A stretch of 64,000 nt of DNA from an uncultured Pseudomonadota bacterium (GTDB lineage Bacteria; Pseudomonadota; Gammaproteobacteria; Methylococcales; Methylomonadaceae). The stretch lies in contig CAISXF010000040.1 of assembly GCA_903889445.1 (NCBI GenBank), forward strand, positions 1-64,000, given 5' to 3'. Positions 19,462 to 29,643 of the stretch are shown one piece after another; positions within the stretch are counted from its first letter, which is position 1, and each line of letters opens with the position of its first letter. The notes beneath the pieces are model-generated. The model was not told where the DNA came from, ran no database searches, and worked only from the letters and a program-made list of their open reading frames with translations. A program made the position numbers and the translations under genes.

Positions 19462-19522
19462 TAATGAAAAAGAGCAATATACGTTATAATGCGCCGTGTT
19501 CACTTCTACCTAAATAAAACTA

Positions 19523-20521
19523 ATGATTTCAGCATCTGATTCCACTTCTCCGATTGATTTTGACGCGATTAAACAATTAACCCTAAATGAAGCCAAAGCC
19601 GTTGATCAATTGATTATCGATGAATTACGTTCTGACGTGATTTTGATTAACGAAATTGGGCGTTATATTGTTGGCAACGGCGGCAAGCGTTTACGTCCGA
19701 TGTTGTTGTTACTAGCCGCGAAAGCCTTGGGCGAAGTCAACGAAAAACATTTAATTCTCGCTGCCGTAGTTGAATTTATTCACACCGCCACGTTGTTACA
19801 CGACGATGTGGTCGATGAATCGGATTTACGGCGCGGCAAAGAATCCGCCAACGCCGTTTGGGGCAATGCCGCCAGCGTTTTAGTCGGCGATTATTTATAT
19901 TCCAGCGCATTTGAAATGATGGTTCGCACCGACAATATGCGCGTGATGGGTTTGTTATCGAAAACCACCACAGCGATTGCCGAAGGCGAAGTTTTACAAT
20001 TATTAAATTGCAACAATCCTGAAACGACCGAAGCCAAATATCTGGAAGTGATTGCGCGTAAAACGGCGATTCTGTTCAGTGCCGCAACCCAATTAGCCGC
20101 AATTCTTTCGGGTTCAACGGTAGAAATCGAAACCGCGTTGGCGAATTACGGACAACATTTAGGCATTGCGTTTCAGTTGATTGACGACGCGCTGGATTAC
20201 AAAGCCAGCGCAGAAGAATTGGGTAAAAATTTGGGTGACGATTTAGCGGAAGGCAAACCGACGTTGCCGTTAATTTACGCCATTCAAAACGGCACGCCAG
20301 AAGAAGCGGCGATTATTATTGACGCAATTAAAACCGGAAATCGAGACGTTTTCAATGACGTTTATGCGGTCGTCAAACGCACGCAAGCCATCACTTATAC
20401 CGAACAACGTGCCGACGAAGAAGCACAAAAAGCCATCGACGCACTCACCGTTTTACCCGAATCCGATTATAAAAATGCGCTGGTTTTATTGGCAAAATTC
20501 GCAGTTCAACGCAATTATTAA
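19523..20521 (+). CDS. ispB: Polyprenyl (octaprenyl-type) diphosphate synthase
   Basis: Elongates farnesyl diphosphate with isopentenyl diphosphate to make the ubiquinone side chain. 332 residues. The first Asp-rich motif DDVVDESDLRRG is near 94-105, the second, LIDDALDYK, near 220, and GNGGKRLRP sits near the N terminus, as in trans-prenyltransferases. Chain length cannot be read reliably from the sequence; IspB is the usual gammaproteobacterial assignment. It starts 62 bases after dnaE. A TATAAT-like -10 sits at 19485-19490, without a convincing -35 at normal spacing. Confidence 0.92.
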   Translation: MISASDSTSPIDFDAIKQLTLNEAKAVDQLIIDELRSDVILINEIGRYIVGNGGKRLRPMLLLLAAKALGEVNEKHLILAAVVEFIHTATLLHDDVVDESDLRRGKESANAVWGNAASVLVGDYLYSSAFEMMVRTDNMRVMGLLSKTTTAIAEGEVLQLLNCNNPETTEAKYLEVIARKTAILFSAATQLAAILSGSTVEIETALANYGQHLGIAFQLIDDALDYKASAEELGKNLGDDLAEGKPTLPLIYAIQNGTPEEAAIIIDAIKTGNRDVFNDVYAVVKRTQAITYTEQRADEEAQKAIDALTVLPESDYKNALVLLAKFAVQRNY

Positions 20522-20577
20522 CGCTGTCGAAGACAAACGTGAAAACGAGCTGTGTGTAAATTTTTACCTTAGGTTTT

Positions 20578-20757
20578 ATGAAATATCCCACCTCGTTTCA
20601 CAATCTTGTTTTTCGGCTTTTATGCTTATTTGGATTATTATTGATAACGATTTTAGAAGTCGGCCCCGTTCCGATTTCAGGTTTGGCGTTAATGTGGGTG
20701 GTATTATTTCGACCGAAATGGTTTTACAATTTGGTGCAACAGATTTATCACAAATAA
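20578..20757 (+). CDS. Small membrane protein, 59 residues
   Basis: A short open frame from ATG 20578 to TAA 20757, beginning MKYPTSFHNLVFRLL. It has one clear hydrophobic segment (FRLLCLFGLLLITILEV), then VGPVPISGLALMWVVLFRP, which may be a second half-buried stretch, and a basic C-terminal end. Codon choice resembles the neighbours and the frame fills the ispB-hflK gap. No family recognised. It could be a conserved small inner-membrane protein cotranscribed with hflK. Confidence 0.6.
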   Translation: MKYPTSFHNLVFRLLCLFGLLLITILEVGPVPISGLALMWVVLFRPKWFYNLVQQIYHK

Positions 20758-20809
20758 CGTGCTTTAGACGGTGAAAAACTTGATTATGAATAACAAAAAC
20801 GGAGCAAAT

Positions 20810-22045
20810 ATGTCGTGGAATGAACCCGGTGGCGGTAAAAAAGATCCATGGAGTGGTCGTGGTGACGATAAAGATGTGCCTGAATTAGACGAAGCGATTC
20901 GTTCATTGCAAAAAAAATTAGAGCAAATTTTTGGTGGCGGTGGCAACGGCGAAAATGGCGACGGTTTTTCAGGAAATTCGCTCAAAGGCTTGGGTTTATT
21001 AGCGGTTGGAGCTGGCGTACTTTGGGGATTAAGCGGTTTTTATATTGTGGACGAGGGAAATCACGGTGTCGAAACGCGCTTTGGCAAATACATTGGCACC
21101 ACGCAAGCCGGTTTAAATTGGCACTACCCTAAACCTATCGAATCGGTCGCGCTTGTCAACGTCAAACAACAACGTTTTATCGAAGTCGGTTATCGTAGCA
21201 ATGGTAGCAGCGATTTAGCCGGCGGTTCCGTTCCAAAAGAAGCCTTAATGCTGACGAAAGACGAAAATTATGTGGATGTACGTTTAGCGGTTCAATATCA
21301 AGTCAAAGACGCAAAAGCCTTTATTTTCAACGTCGCCAACCCCGCAGCAACCTTAAAACACGTTACCGAAAGCGCACAACGCGGCGTGGTCGGTGGCAGC
21401 ACGATGGATTATGTTTTGACTGAAGGACGTGGCGAAATTGTCGCGCAAATTAAAACCGAAATTCAACAAGTGATGGACAGTTATAATTCCGGTGTGCAAG
21501 TGACCAGCGTGAATTTACAAGACGCGCAGCCGCCTGAACAAGTTCAAAATGCGTTTGCCGATGCGATTAAAGCGCGAGAAGATGAACAACGTTTAATCAA
21601 TGAAGCGCAGGCTTACGCGAATGATGTCATTCCAAAAGCGCGTGGTGCGGCGGCGCGTAAAATGCAGGAAGCCGAAGGTTACAAAGAACAAGTTTTAGCG
21701 CAGGCGCAAGGTGAAACCAGTCGTTTCTCGCAATTGCTGACGGAATACACCAAAGCTCCTGATGTCACGCGCAAACGGTTGTACATTGAAACGATGGAAT
21801 CTGTGTTGAGCAATACCAATAATGTGATTGTCGATGTGAAAAATGGCAGCAATGTGATGTATTTGCCGCTCGATAAATTGATGCAAAATCCACAAAATCC
21901 CATCAATGCACCTGTTGCGACAACGCCTGCACCTATCGCGTACACCAACGTTGAACAACCGGTTATTTCCCAAAATGCGCCGATTATTCCCAGCGTTGAA
22001 CATCCCAATAATCGCGTTCGCCAAACCGACATGAGAGGACGTTAA
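20810..22045 (+). CDS. hflK: FtsH modulator HflK (SPFH/prohibitin family)
   Basis: Inner-membrane protein that, with HflC, forms the large periplasmic complex controlling FtsH protease. Start at ATG 20810 (MSWNEPGGGKKDPW), 5 bases after a GGAG site; this N terminus is the family hallmark, and an upstream GTG start in the same frame is unlikely. A Gly/Asp-rich cytoplasmic head, a single membrane segment at about 58-80, then the SPFH domain and a coiled region rich in Ala, Glu and Gln. 411 residues, usual length. It is followed after 1 base by hflC. Confidence 0.96.
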   Translation: MSWNEPGGGKKDPWSGRGDDKDVPELDEAIRSLQKKLEQIFGGGGNGENGDGFSGNSLKGLGLLAVGAGVLWGLSGFYIVDEGNHGVETRFGKYIGTTQAGLNWHYPKPIESVALVNVKQQRFIEVGYRSNGSSDLAGGSVPKEALMLTKDENYVDVRLAVQYQVKDAKAFIFNVANPAATLKHVTESAQRGVVGGSTMDYVLTEGRGEIVAQIKTEIQQVMDSYNSGVQVTSVNLQDAQPPEQVQNAFADAIKAREDEQRLINEAQAYANDVIPKARGAAARKMQEAEGYKEQVLAQAQGETSRFSQLLTEYTKAPDVTRKRLYIETMESVLSNTNNVIVDVKNGSNVMYLPLDKLMQNPQNPINAPVATTPAPIAYTNVEQPVISQNAPIIPSVEHPNNRVRQTDMRGR

Positions 22046-22046
22046 T

Positions 22047-22901
22047 ATGAACACAAATCAAATCGTACTCGGCGCAGCAGGCGTATTTTTAGTCGGCATG
22101 ATGAGCGTTTTCACGGTCAGCGAAGGCGAAAAAGCCATTAAATTCCAACTCGGTGAAATCGTGAAAGACGATTACACGGCGGGTTTGCACGTTAAATTGC
22201 CGATGATTAACAACATCAAACATTTCGATGCGCGAATTCAAACCATGGATTCCAAGCCCGAACGTTTTTTGACGGCTGAAAAGAAAAATGTCATCGTAGA
22301 TTCGTTTGTAAAATGGAAAATTGGCAACGTGAAAACGTTTTATACCGTGGTCGCGGGCGATACGGATCAAGCAAATTTGCGTTTAGACCAAATCGTGAAA
22401 GATTTATTTCGCAGTGAATTCGGCAAACGGAATATCAAACAATTGGTTTCGACCGATCGCGGTGAAATTCGCGAATTATTGATTAAAAATGCGAAAGCTC
22501 CAGCGGCGGCGTTAGGAATGGAAATTGTTGACGTGCAAGTGATGCGAATCGATTTGCCCGAAGAAGTCAGCAGTTCCGTATTTCGCCGAATGGAAGCCGA
22601 ACGTGAACGAACGGCGCGAGAATTTCGTTCCGAAGGTGCTGAAGCCGCCGAACGTATTCGCGCCGATGCCGATAGACAACGTGTTGTCACGTTGGCAAAT
22701 GCGTATCGGGACGCTGAAAAATTACGCGGTGAAGGCGATGCAACAGCGGCGGATATTTATGCGAAAGCCTATAATCAAGACAGTGAATTTTTCACGTTTT
22801 ACCGCAGTTTGAATGCGTATAAAAAGACTTTCACCAGTTCGAGTACGCTAGTATTAGAACCGAATTCTGATTTTTTTCAGTATTTTAAAAATCGGAAATA
22901 A
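22047..22901 (+). CDS. hflC: FtsH modulator HflC (SPFH family)
   Basis: Partner of HflK in the membrane complex regulating FtsH. 284 residues: N-terminal membrane segment (residues about 5-24), SPFH domain with FSVSEGEKAI-like sequence, then a charged helical region (RMEAERERTAREFRSEG) typical of HflC, and a C-terminal SDFFQYFK. It is translationally close to hflK and ends just before a strong terminator, so the operon ends here. Confidence 0.96.
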   Translation: MNTNQIVLGAAGVFLVGMMSVFTVSEGEKAIKFQLGEIVKDDYTAGLHVKLPMINNIKHFDARIQTMDSKPERFLTAEKKNVIVDSFVKWKIGNVKTFYTVVAGDTDQANLRLDQIVKDLFRSEFGKRNIKQLVSTDRGEIRELLIKNAKAPAAALGMEIVDVQVMRIDLPEEVSSSVFRRMEAERERTAREFRSEGAEAAERIRADADRQRVVTLANAYRDAEKLRGEGDATAADIYAKAYNQDSEFFTFYRSLNAYKKTFTSSSTLVLEPNSDFFQYFKNRK

Positions 22902-22928
22902 GCGGTAAAACACATATATTTTTTTAAA

Positions 22929-22957
22929 AAAACGCTCCGAGTTTGGGGCGTTTTCTT
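22929..22957 (+). terminator. Terminator after hflKC
   Basis: AAACGCTCC, a GAGTTT loop, GGGGCGTTT, then TTCTTT. The stem is GC-rich and T-rich sequence follows, 28 bases after the hflC stop. Confidence 0.8.
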
Positions 22958-22972
22958 TGAACGGAAAAAAGA

Positions 22973-24202
22973 ATGCAAAACAAATTTTTTAACCTGCCGC
23001 ATAATCATGAAGTCATTTCGGATGCGTGGTTATTACCTGACGGCATAGATGAAATGCTTCCTGACGAAGCACAACGTTTGGAAATTCTTCGCGCAAAATT
23101 GCTCGAAACCTTTGCGAACTGGGGTTATCAGTTGGTTGTGCCGCCATTTATCGATTTTTTAGATTCATTGTTGACCGGTTCGGGACACAATTTAGATTCG
23201 CAAACCTTTAAATTAACCGACCAAATCAGCGGCAAAATGCTCGGTGTGCGAGCCGATATGACTCCGCAAGTGGCGCGAATTGATGCTCATAATTTAAAAC
23301 ACGACCATCCAACGCGCTTGTGTTATGTCGGAACGATTTTGCACACGCGCGGCGATGCGCTGGAAAAGTCACGTTCACCAATGCAAATTGGCGCAGAACT
23401 TTATGGTCACGCGGGCAAAGAAAGCGATTTAGAAGTGATTCGTTTGATGCTTGAAATGTTGGCAATGTCAGGCGTTTTGAATGTGCATTTAGATTTGGGT
23501 CACGTTGGCATTTATCGCGCATTGGCAGAAGAAGCCGCTTTAACACGCGCTCAAGAAAGTAAATTATTCGACGTTTTGCAACGCAAAGCGCGTCCCGAAT
23601 TAAAAGAGCTACTCGAAAGTTATCATTTACCAAATGATTTAAAAACCGCATTGTTAAAACTGCCTGAATTGAACGGCGATAAAACCGTTTTGGCAAAAGC
23701 CCGCGAATTATTTAAATCTGAAAATACTCAAAAAGCGTTAGACGATTTAGATGCAATTTCAACCGCGTTGGCGCGTTATTTTCCGTCGCTTTCAATCAGT
23801 TTTGATTTAGCCGAATTGCGCGGTTATCACTATCACACGGGGATTGTGTTTGCGGCATTTGTGCCATCAATCGGTAAAGAAATCGCACGCGGCGGACGTT
23901 ATGACAATATCGGTGCAATTTTCGGACGTGAACGTCCCGCAACAGGTTTCAGTGCCGATTTGAAAGTTTTAACGGCTCTCAATAAACAAAATGGCATTGA
24001 ACAACCCGAACGCGAATTGATTTTTGCGCCGTATGTTGACGATGTGAATTTGTGTGAAACGATTCGTGATTGTCGCGCTCAAAATCGTGCTGTGGTGCAA
24101 CAATTACCAAATCAAATTGGTGGCGCGACAGAGTTAAATTGCACAGCGGTTTTGGTGAAAAATTTGAATGATGTTTGGGTTGTTGAATCAATTTTGAAAT
24201 AA
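22973..24202 (+). CDS. hisZ: ATP phosphoribosyltransferase regulatory subunit
   Basis: Histidyl-tRNA-synthetase-like paralogue that activates and regulates the short form of HisG in histidine biosynthesis. 409 residues. The class II core is recognisable in the opening YQLVVPPFIDFLDSLL, MLGVRADMTPQVARIDA, the TRLCYVGTILHTR region and YDNIGAIFGRERPATGF. It lacks the HisRS anticodon domain. In many gammaproteobacteria hisZ is followed by purA after hflKC; here a 3.7-kb island intervenes. Confidence 0.93.
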   Translation: MQNKFFNLPHNHEVISDAWLLPDGIDEMLPDEAQRLEILRAKLLETFANWGYQLVVPPFIDFLDSLLTGSGHNLDSQTFKLTDQISGKMLGVRADMTPQVARIDAHNLKHDHPTRLCYVGTILHTRGDALEKSRSPMQIGAELYGHAGKESDLEVIRLMLEMLAMSGVLNVHLDLGHVGIYRALAEEAALTRAQESKLFDVLQRKARPELKELLESYHLPNDLKTALLKLPELNGDKTVLAKARELFKSENTQKALDDLDAISTALARYFPSLSISFDLAELRGYHYHTGIVFAAFVPSIGKEIARGGRYDNIGAIFGRERPATGFSADLKVLTALNKQNGIEQPERELIFAPYVDDVNLCETIRDCRAQNRAVVQQLPNQIGGATELNCTAVLVKNLNDVWVVESILK

Positions 24203-24207
24203 ACATC

Positions 24208-24513
24208 ATGCCAAAACTTTATGAGTATTTCGGCTTAATTGTCATGTTTTACGCTAACGAACATGAACCGATTCATGTTCACGGTAAAAGCCAAGGACGT
24301 GAAGCGCGAGCGGAATTTGTTATTGTTGAAGGTGAAGTTATTGAAATTAACTTTACTGATGTCACTGGACGACAACCGTTACAGCCGAATGAAATGCGTT
24401 ATTTCAAAGAAATTGTGACGGCTAAAACAGATGAAATCGTTCAAAAATGGATTGATTTTTTCGTACTGCACAAACACGTTACTGCTGAAAATATCACTCG
24501 GAGGTTGAAATAA
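24208..24513 (+). CDS. DUF4160 protein
   Basis: 101 residues beginning MPKLYEYFGLIVMFYANEHEP. It matches the DUF4160 pattern: P.I....G..I.MY..EH.PPHIHV, here HEPIHVHGKSQ, followed by a REARAEF strand. DUF4160 genes usually pair with DUF2442, as here, where start and stop overlap by one base (24513). Such pairs often sit among toxin-antitoxin genes, but the function is unproven. First gene of the island after hisZ. Confidence 0.75.
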   Translation: MPKLYEYFGLIVMFYANEHEPIHVHGKSQGREARAEFVIVEGEVIEINFTDVTGRQPLQPNEMRYFKEIVTAKTDEIVQKWIDFFVLHKHVTAENITRRLK

Positions 24514-24791
24514 TGCCTGACGTTATTAACATTACAAACGCAAAACAAATTGGAGATTACCAGATTTTTCTTCGGTTTGACGACGAAAGCGAACAAGTGA
24601 TTAACTTCAAACCGTTTTTATCACGTTCACGTCATCCAGCTATTCGTGAATGGTTAGATTTAGCAAAATTCTCAACATTTCGTCTTGAATACGGTGAACT
24701 GGTTTGGGGCGATTATGATTTATGCTTCCCAATTGCTGACTTGTATCGTAACGAATTAGAGCATTTTCACGATTTAAAATTATGTGCGTAA
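24513..24791 (+). CDS. DUF2442 protein
   Basis: 92 residues. DUF2442 features: a short beta-rich domain with LRFDDESEQVINFKPFL, then FRLEYGELVWGDYDLCFPIADLY. It is coupled to the DUF4160 gene by a TAATG-type overlap. The pair is common near relBE-like modules and may act as a unit; biochemical role unknown. Confidence 0.75.
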   Translation: MPDVINITNAKQIGDYQIFLRFDDESEQVINFKPFLSRSRHPAIREWLDLAKFSTFRLEYGELVWGDYDLCFPIADLYRNELEHFHDLKLCA

Positions 24792-24795
24792 ATAT

Positions 24796-24829
24796 CAAAT
24801 CAATTTAAAAACAAAAGGAAAATAAAATG
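24796..24829 (+). repeat. 34-bp direct repeat, left copy
   Basis: 34 bases identical to 25301-25334. Each copy contains the ribosome-binding site AGGAAA and ends with an ATG start codon, here that of the antitoxin gene. The two copies bracket the RelE-type toxin-antitoxin module. Confidence 0.9.
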
Positions 24830-25057
24830 ATGACTTTGCCATTACACGTTGAACAACAAGTGATGCACATTGCTCAACTTGAACACATCGCGCCAGAAAG
24901 TGTTTTAGAACAGGCAATGCAAAGTTTTATCAAAGAATTGGAAGACCGCGAAGACATCAAGGCGGCTGATGCGGCAATGGCAAAATTGTTGAGTGGCGAA
25001 GAAAAAACGTTATCACAAGCTGAAGCAATGAGGATGCTTGATGAATTGGTCGGTTGA
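24827..25057 (+). CDS. RelB-like antitoxin
   Basis: 76 residues, acidic, predicted helical: an LPLHVEQQVMHIAQLEHI start resembling ribbon-helix-helix/DinJ-like N termini, then a long charged helix with EELEDREDIKAADAA-like character. Translation is coupled to the toxin gene downstream (17-base overlap). It is expected to neutralise the toxin and autoregulate the pair, as in RelBE systems. Assigned by size, composition and position rather than a diagnostic motif. Confidence 0.65.
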   Translation: MMTLPLHVEQQVMHIAQLEHIAPESVLEQAMQSFIKELEDREDIKAADAAMAKLLSGEEKTLSQAEAMRMLDELVG

Positions 25058-25313
25058 TTACACCAAAGACGCAATCAAAACTTTAGCAAAACTTGATAAA
25101 ACAGTTCGCAACAGAATTTTAAAGTTTATAAATGAAACGTTGCCGAAGTTAGAAAATCCACGCGAAAAAGGTGACGCTTTGCAAGGTGAGTTAAATACTT
25201 ATTGGCGTTACAAAGTCGGTGATTATCGTCTGATTTGCAAAATCATCGACAACGAAATAACGATTTTGGTGGTTGAAATTGGGCATCGTTCAAAGATTTA
25301 CAAATCAATTTAA
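25041..25313 (+). CDS. RelE/ParE-superfamily toxin
   Basis: 90 residues from ATG 25041 (a TTG one codon upstream is ignored). RelE features: WSVDYTKDAIKTLAKLDKTVR, then LQGELNTYWRYKVGDYRLI and IEIGHRSKIYK-like C terminus. The WRYKVGDYRLIC core and HRSKIYK match mRNA-interferase RelE proteins. The last codons and stop lie inside the 34-bp direct repeat. It probably cleaves mRNA at the ribosome when the antitoxin is lost. Confidence 0.85.
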   Translation: MNWSVDYTKDAIKTLAKLDKTVRNRILKFINETLPKLENPREKGDALQGELNTYWRYKVGDYRLICKIIDNEITILVVEIGHRSKIYKSI

Positions 25314-25334
25314 AAACAAAAGGAAAATAAAATG
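25301..25334 (+). repeat. 34-bp direct repeat, right copy
   Basis: Identical to 24796-24829. Here it encodes the last residues (KSI and stop) of the RelE toxin, then supplies the ribosome-binding site and ATG of the next gene. Confidence 0.9.
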
Positions 25335-25925
25335 GCTTATCGGACTGTAAGAGACCTAGCAAAAACTTTACAAATTTCACCTAATTACATAACTAATATT
25401 CTTGAAAAAAAGGGTGAGTCACCAGCATTAGATGATATGTTGTCTGATGATGAACAAAATGATTTGCTATTGTTTTTTTTACTTAATCAAAAACCACAGT
25501 TAAAAAATTTTAAGGAATCTAGCGAAATGCCAAATAATTTACTCGAAACAAAATCAAAACTTGATTTGCTTTATCAATACGAAAAACACTATCTCGAATT
25601 GATTAAGGACTACAAAGAAGAAATCAAATTTGCGTCTTCTTTGCAGGAAGATTTACGTCGTGAACGTTCGCAATTCTTTACGCAAACTTTGCGTGAAGTT
25701 GTGCAAACGTTGCAAGCTCAAGAAATTGACAAAAAAGTGGCTTCACAATGGATTGAAGAATTGGTTGCAAGCTACACAAAAAGCATCGATTTAAGTAGTG
25801 ATTTAGCGAAAACACACGTTGTTCAAGTGTTGAGTATTTTCAAAGAAGAAGCCAAACAAGAAGTTTCAAAAGCGAAACTTGATAACCTTGGCGCGAATTC
25901 TTCAAAAGTGGTTGATGCTGAATAA
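25332..25925 (+). CDS. Uncharacterised protein with IF2_N-like helix-turn-helix and coiled coil
   Basis: 197 residues, no named family recognised. Residues 1-45 (VRDLAKTLQISPNYITNILE...) resemble the small helical IF2_N/HTH fold, suggesting nucleic-acid binding. Residues about 70-175 are charged and helical, with probable coiled coil (LYQYEKHYLELIKDYKEEIK, LQEDLRRERSQ). First gene of a tight three-gene set; overlaps the next gene by 11 bases. Function unknown; a regulator or structural partner of the two downstream proteins is inference. Confidence 0.6.
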   Translation: MAYRTVRDLAKTLQISPNYITNILEKKGESPALDDMLSDDEQNDLLLFFLLNQKPQLKNFKESSEMPNNLLETKSKLDLLYQYEKHYLELIKDYKEEIKFASSLQEDLRRERSQFFTQTLREVVQTLQAQEIDKKVASQWIEELVASYTKSIDLSSDLAKTHVVQVLSIFKEEAKQEVSKAKLDNLGANSSKVVDAE

Positions 25926-26394
25926 AAAAGAAACATTTGCCGCGTTGCAAGTGTTAAAACAAGGCAGGGCTGAAATGGTGCAAGATTTTTTAGACCATAA
26001 GCCTGATATTTACGCGCCATCTTTCAAATATGAAGACAGTCCTGCTTTGTTGAGTTTGGCGCGTGAAAAATACTTTTTGACGTGGTTAAGCAGTCATTGG
26101 CAATTGTTTAATCACGAAGCGACTTTTTTCGCTGATAAACAAAAAGAAACCGAAGCGATTTTTGCGACGGTTTTTCTTAAATTGTTAGGCAAATGGTCAA
26201 TTATAAAAACAGACCATTCGGGACAATTAAATTTGGGGATTTCATTAGTTAAAGACATGGAAACGGCTTTGAATCACTTTATTAAAGCGGGCGAAAAATC
26301 CGAATTGATGCGAAACACGTTAGAAATTACGTTAGACAAGAATCGCGTTATATTTGACAGAGAAATTAAGAAGTTAAGCGAACAGGAAGTATAA
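25915..26394 (+). CDS. Uncharacterised 159-residue protein
   Basis: Start ATG 25915 (MLNKKETFAALQVLKQG), chosen because it gives the ATG-within-upstream-stop overlap common in this island; an in-frame upstream start exists at 25879. Predicted largely helical, soluble and charged, with no signal peptide or catalytic motif. It is the second gene of the 25332-27342 set and ends 3 bases before the third gene. Confidence 0.6.
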   Translation: MLNKKETFAALQVLKQGRAEMVQDFLDHKPDIYAPSFKYEDSPALLSLAREKYFLTWLSSHWQLFNHEATFFADKQKETEAIFATVFLKLLGKWSIIKTDHSGQLNLGISLVKDMETALNHFIKAGEKSELMRNTLEITLDKNRVIFDREIKKLSEQEV

Positions 26395-26397
26395 GTC

Positions 26398-27342
26398 ATG
26401 GGATTTTTCAGCACGTTGGGAAATGTTTTATCGTCAGTTGGTGGCGCGGTGAGCAGTTGGTTACAAGAGCCTTTAAAGCGTTCAGAACATGGACGTTCTG
26501 AAAGTTCAAGGCAATCTGAGCATGATAGATTGTTAAAAGAACAAAGTGTTGAATATGAACGTTTAGCGAAACTCAAACAACTTGAATTTGAACTATTAGA
26601 AAAGACAAAAAATAATGATGTTGCGAGGGAAATCGAGCGTGAAATTGGCGTAAAAAAAGGTTTGTCTGAACAAAACATAAAAGAACAAGAAGCCTTAGCG
26701 AAAATTCAAATCGAAATTGCTCAAAGTCAGGCAGAAATTGACAGACTTGGTTCAGAGCAAAAAATGTTAGAAATGGAGCTTTCTACGAATTTGCAGATTA
26801 AACGTGAAACTGAAATTGTCCGAATCATCACAGAAATTGAGCAACTCAAAAAAGACAAAGAATTTGAACGCATGAAAGCGGTTTCTGATTCGATGATGGC
26901 GTATCAAATCGAATTAACCCGAATTAACGTTGAAGCGGTTCAGGCAATTGGTTCAATGCGAATTGAATTGCAACGAAAAGCCTACGATTTGATTCACGAA
27001 AAAACGGAACGGTATAACGAATTGCAAGATAGAGCGTTGCAACAAGCGCAAGACCAACTTGAACGGATTGAAGGAAATGCGAATATGAGTGAAGTGAGCC
27101 GAAATATCATGATTAACGCGGTTGATAAAAAATTAGCAGGAATTATCGATAACGCGACGCGCTTTATTGTGCAATTGAATGACGATATGCAACTTATTAG
27201 CAAAGACATCAATTTAATCACGACGAGCGGACAAAATTTTATTCAAAGACACCTTGAGCAATTTCAGTTAATTGGGTTGTCGGTGGAAACGACGGCGTTG
27301 CTGGAAAGCTCAAGTGAGAAATTGGTTGGTTTTGAGAAATGA
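26398..27342 (+). CDS. Uncharacterised long coiled-coil protein with amphipathic N terminus
   Basis: 314 residues. Residues 1-24 (MGFFSTLGNVLSSVGGAVSS) form a Gly/Ser-rich hydrophobic or amphipathic helix that could insert into or lie on a membrane. Residues about 30-230 are nearly all charged coiled coil, rich in Glu, Lys, Gln and Leu heptads. The C-terminal 80 residues are a separate helical segment (QFQLIGLSVETTALLE). The architecture is reminiscent of pore-forming or membrane-remodelling helical proteins, but no homology is recognised. The next RelE-type gene overlaps its stop (ATGA). Confidence 0.6.
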   Translation: MGFFSTLGNVLSSVGGAVSSWLQEPLKRSEHGRSESSRQSEHDRLLKEQSVEYERLAKLKQLEFELLEKTKNNDVAREIEREIGVKKGLSEQNIKEQEALAKIQIEIAQSQAEIDRLGSEQKMLEMELSTNLQIKRETEIVRIITEIEQLKKDKEFERMKAVSDSMMAYQIELTRINVEAVQAIGSMRIELQRKAYDLIHEKTERYNELQDRALQQAQDQLERIEGNANMSEVSRNIMINAVDKKLAGIIDNATRFIVQLNDDMQLISKDINLITTSGQNFIQRHLEQFQLIGLSVETTALLESSSEKLVGFEK

Positions 27343-27579
27343 TGAATCGAATTATTTGGAAATTACGAGCTACTCGACAATTGATGAAGCTAGACAAATC
27401 AGCACAAATAACAATTCGTGATAATGTCGAAAACAAATTGCCTGTATTTCCTGATTGTGTCAGTGTTAAAAAATTGACCGACCACAAATACAGTTACCGT
27501 TTGCGTGTTGGTAATTATCGTGTATTTTTTGAATTCGATGGCGAAATTAGAATTATTGAAATTGAAGAGGTGAAAAAAC

Positions 27580-27599
<20 letters not shown>
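27339..27599 (+). CDS. RelE/HigB-type toxin
   Basis: 86 residues. Type II mRNA-interferase pattern: IIWKLRATRQLMKLDK, KKLTDHKYSYRLRVGNYRV, FFEFDGEIRIIEIEEVKKR. The gene precedes its presumed antitoxin (toxin-first, HigBA-like order), overlapping it by about 17-20 bases. Distinct in sequence from the RelE at 25041. Confidence 0.82.
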
Positions 27600-29252
<1,653 letters not shown>

Positions 29253-29265
29253 CTGGAGAAAAATC

Positions 29266-29556
29266 ATGGCAGAAACCTCAACCGTAGATGATTTAACCAT
29301 CAAATACGAAGAAGATGGCATCGAAACCGTTAAAGAACTTGATAAAAAAGTGCTGACGAAAGGCGCGTGGGCAACGATTATGTATCGTTATCAAGAATGG
29401 AGCGCGGCAAAAGGGGAATACAGCGCGGATAAATTTACCATTCGCCGTTATCAAAAACGCGATGGCAATTATCAGCAAAAATCGAAATTCAACATTTCGA
29501 GCGTTGATCAAGCGAAAAGTATGATTACCATTTTGCAAGATTGGACAAAAGACTAA
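29266..29556 (+). CDS. Conserved hypothetical protein downstream of purA
   Basis: 96 residues, beginning 13 bases after purA with an AACTGGAGAAA ribosome-binding context, so probably cotranscribed. Sequence motifs include KGAWATIMYRYQEW and KFTIRRYQKRDGNYQQKSKFN, a compact alpha/beta protein without signal peptide. It resembles small conserved gammaproteobacterial proteins of unknown function. A strong terminator follows. Confidence 0.75.
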   Translation: MAETSTVDDLTIKYEEDGIETVKELDKKVLTKGAWATIMYRYQEWSAAKGEYSADKFTIRRYQKRDGNYQQKSKFNISSVDQAKSMITILQDWTKD

Positions 29557-29585
29557 ACGCCGCGACTTTCAAAGCGTGACGAACA

Positions 29586-29620
29586 AAAAAGGCGGTGTGA
29601 GAATATCACACCGCCTTTTT
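29586..29620. terminator. Strong bidirectional terminator
   Basis: Perfect 15-bp stem (AAAAAGGCGGTGTGA with TCACACCGCCTTTTT) and a 5-base loop, with A tract before and T tract after. It ends the purA operon on the plus strand and the desaturase gene on the minus strand. Confidence 0.95.
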
Positions 29621-29643
29621 GTCGCGCTGCAAAAAAGCGTGTT

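Noticed and set aside
19458..19490. Full sigma70 promoter for ispB
   Set aside because: TATAAT is present but the nearest TTGATA is 21 bases away, too far for a confident call.
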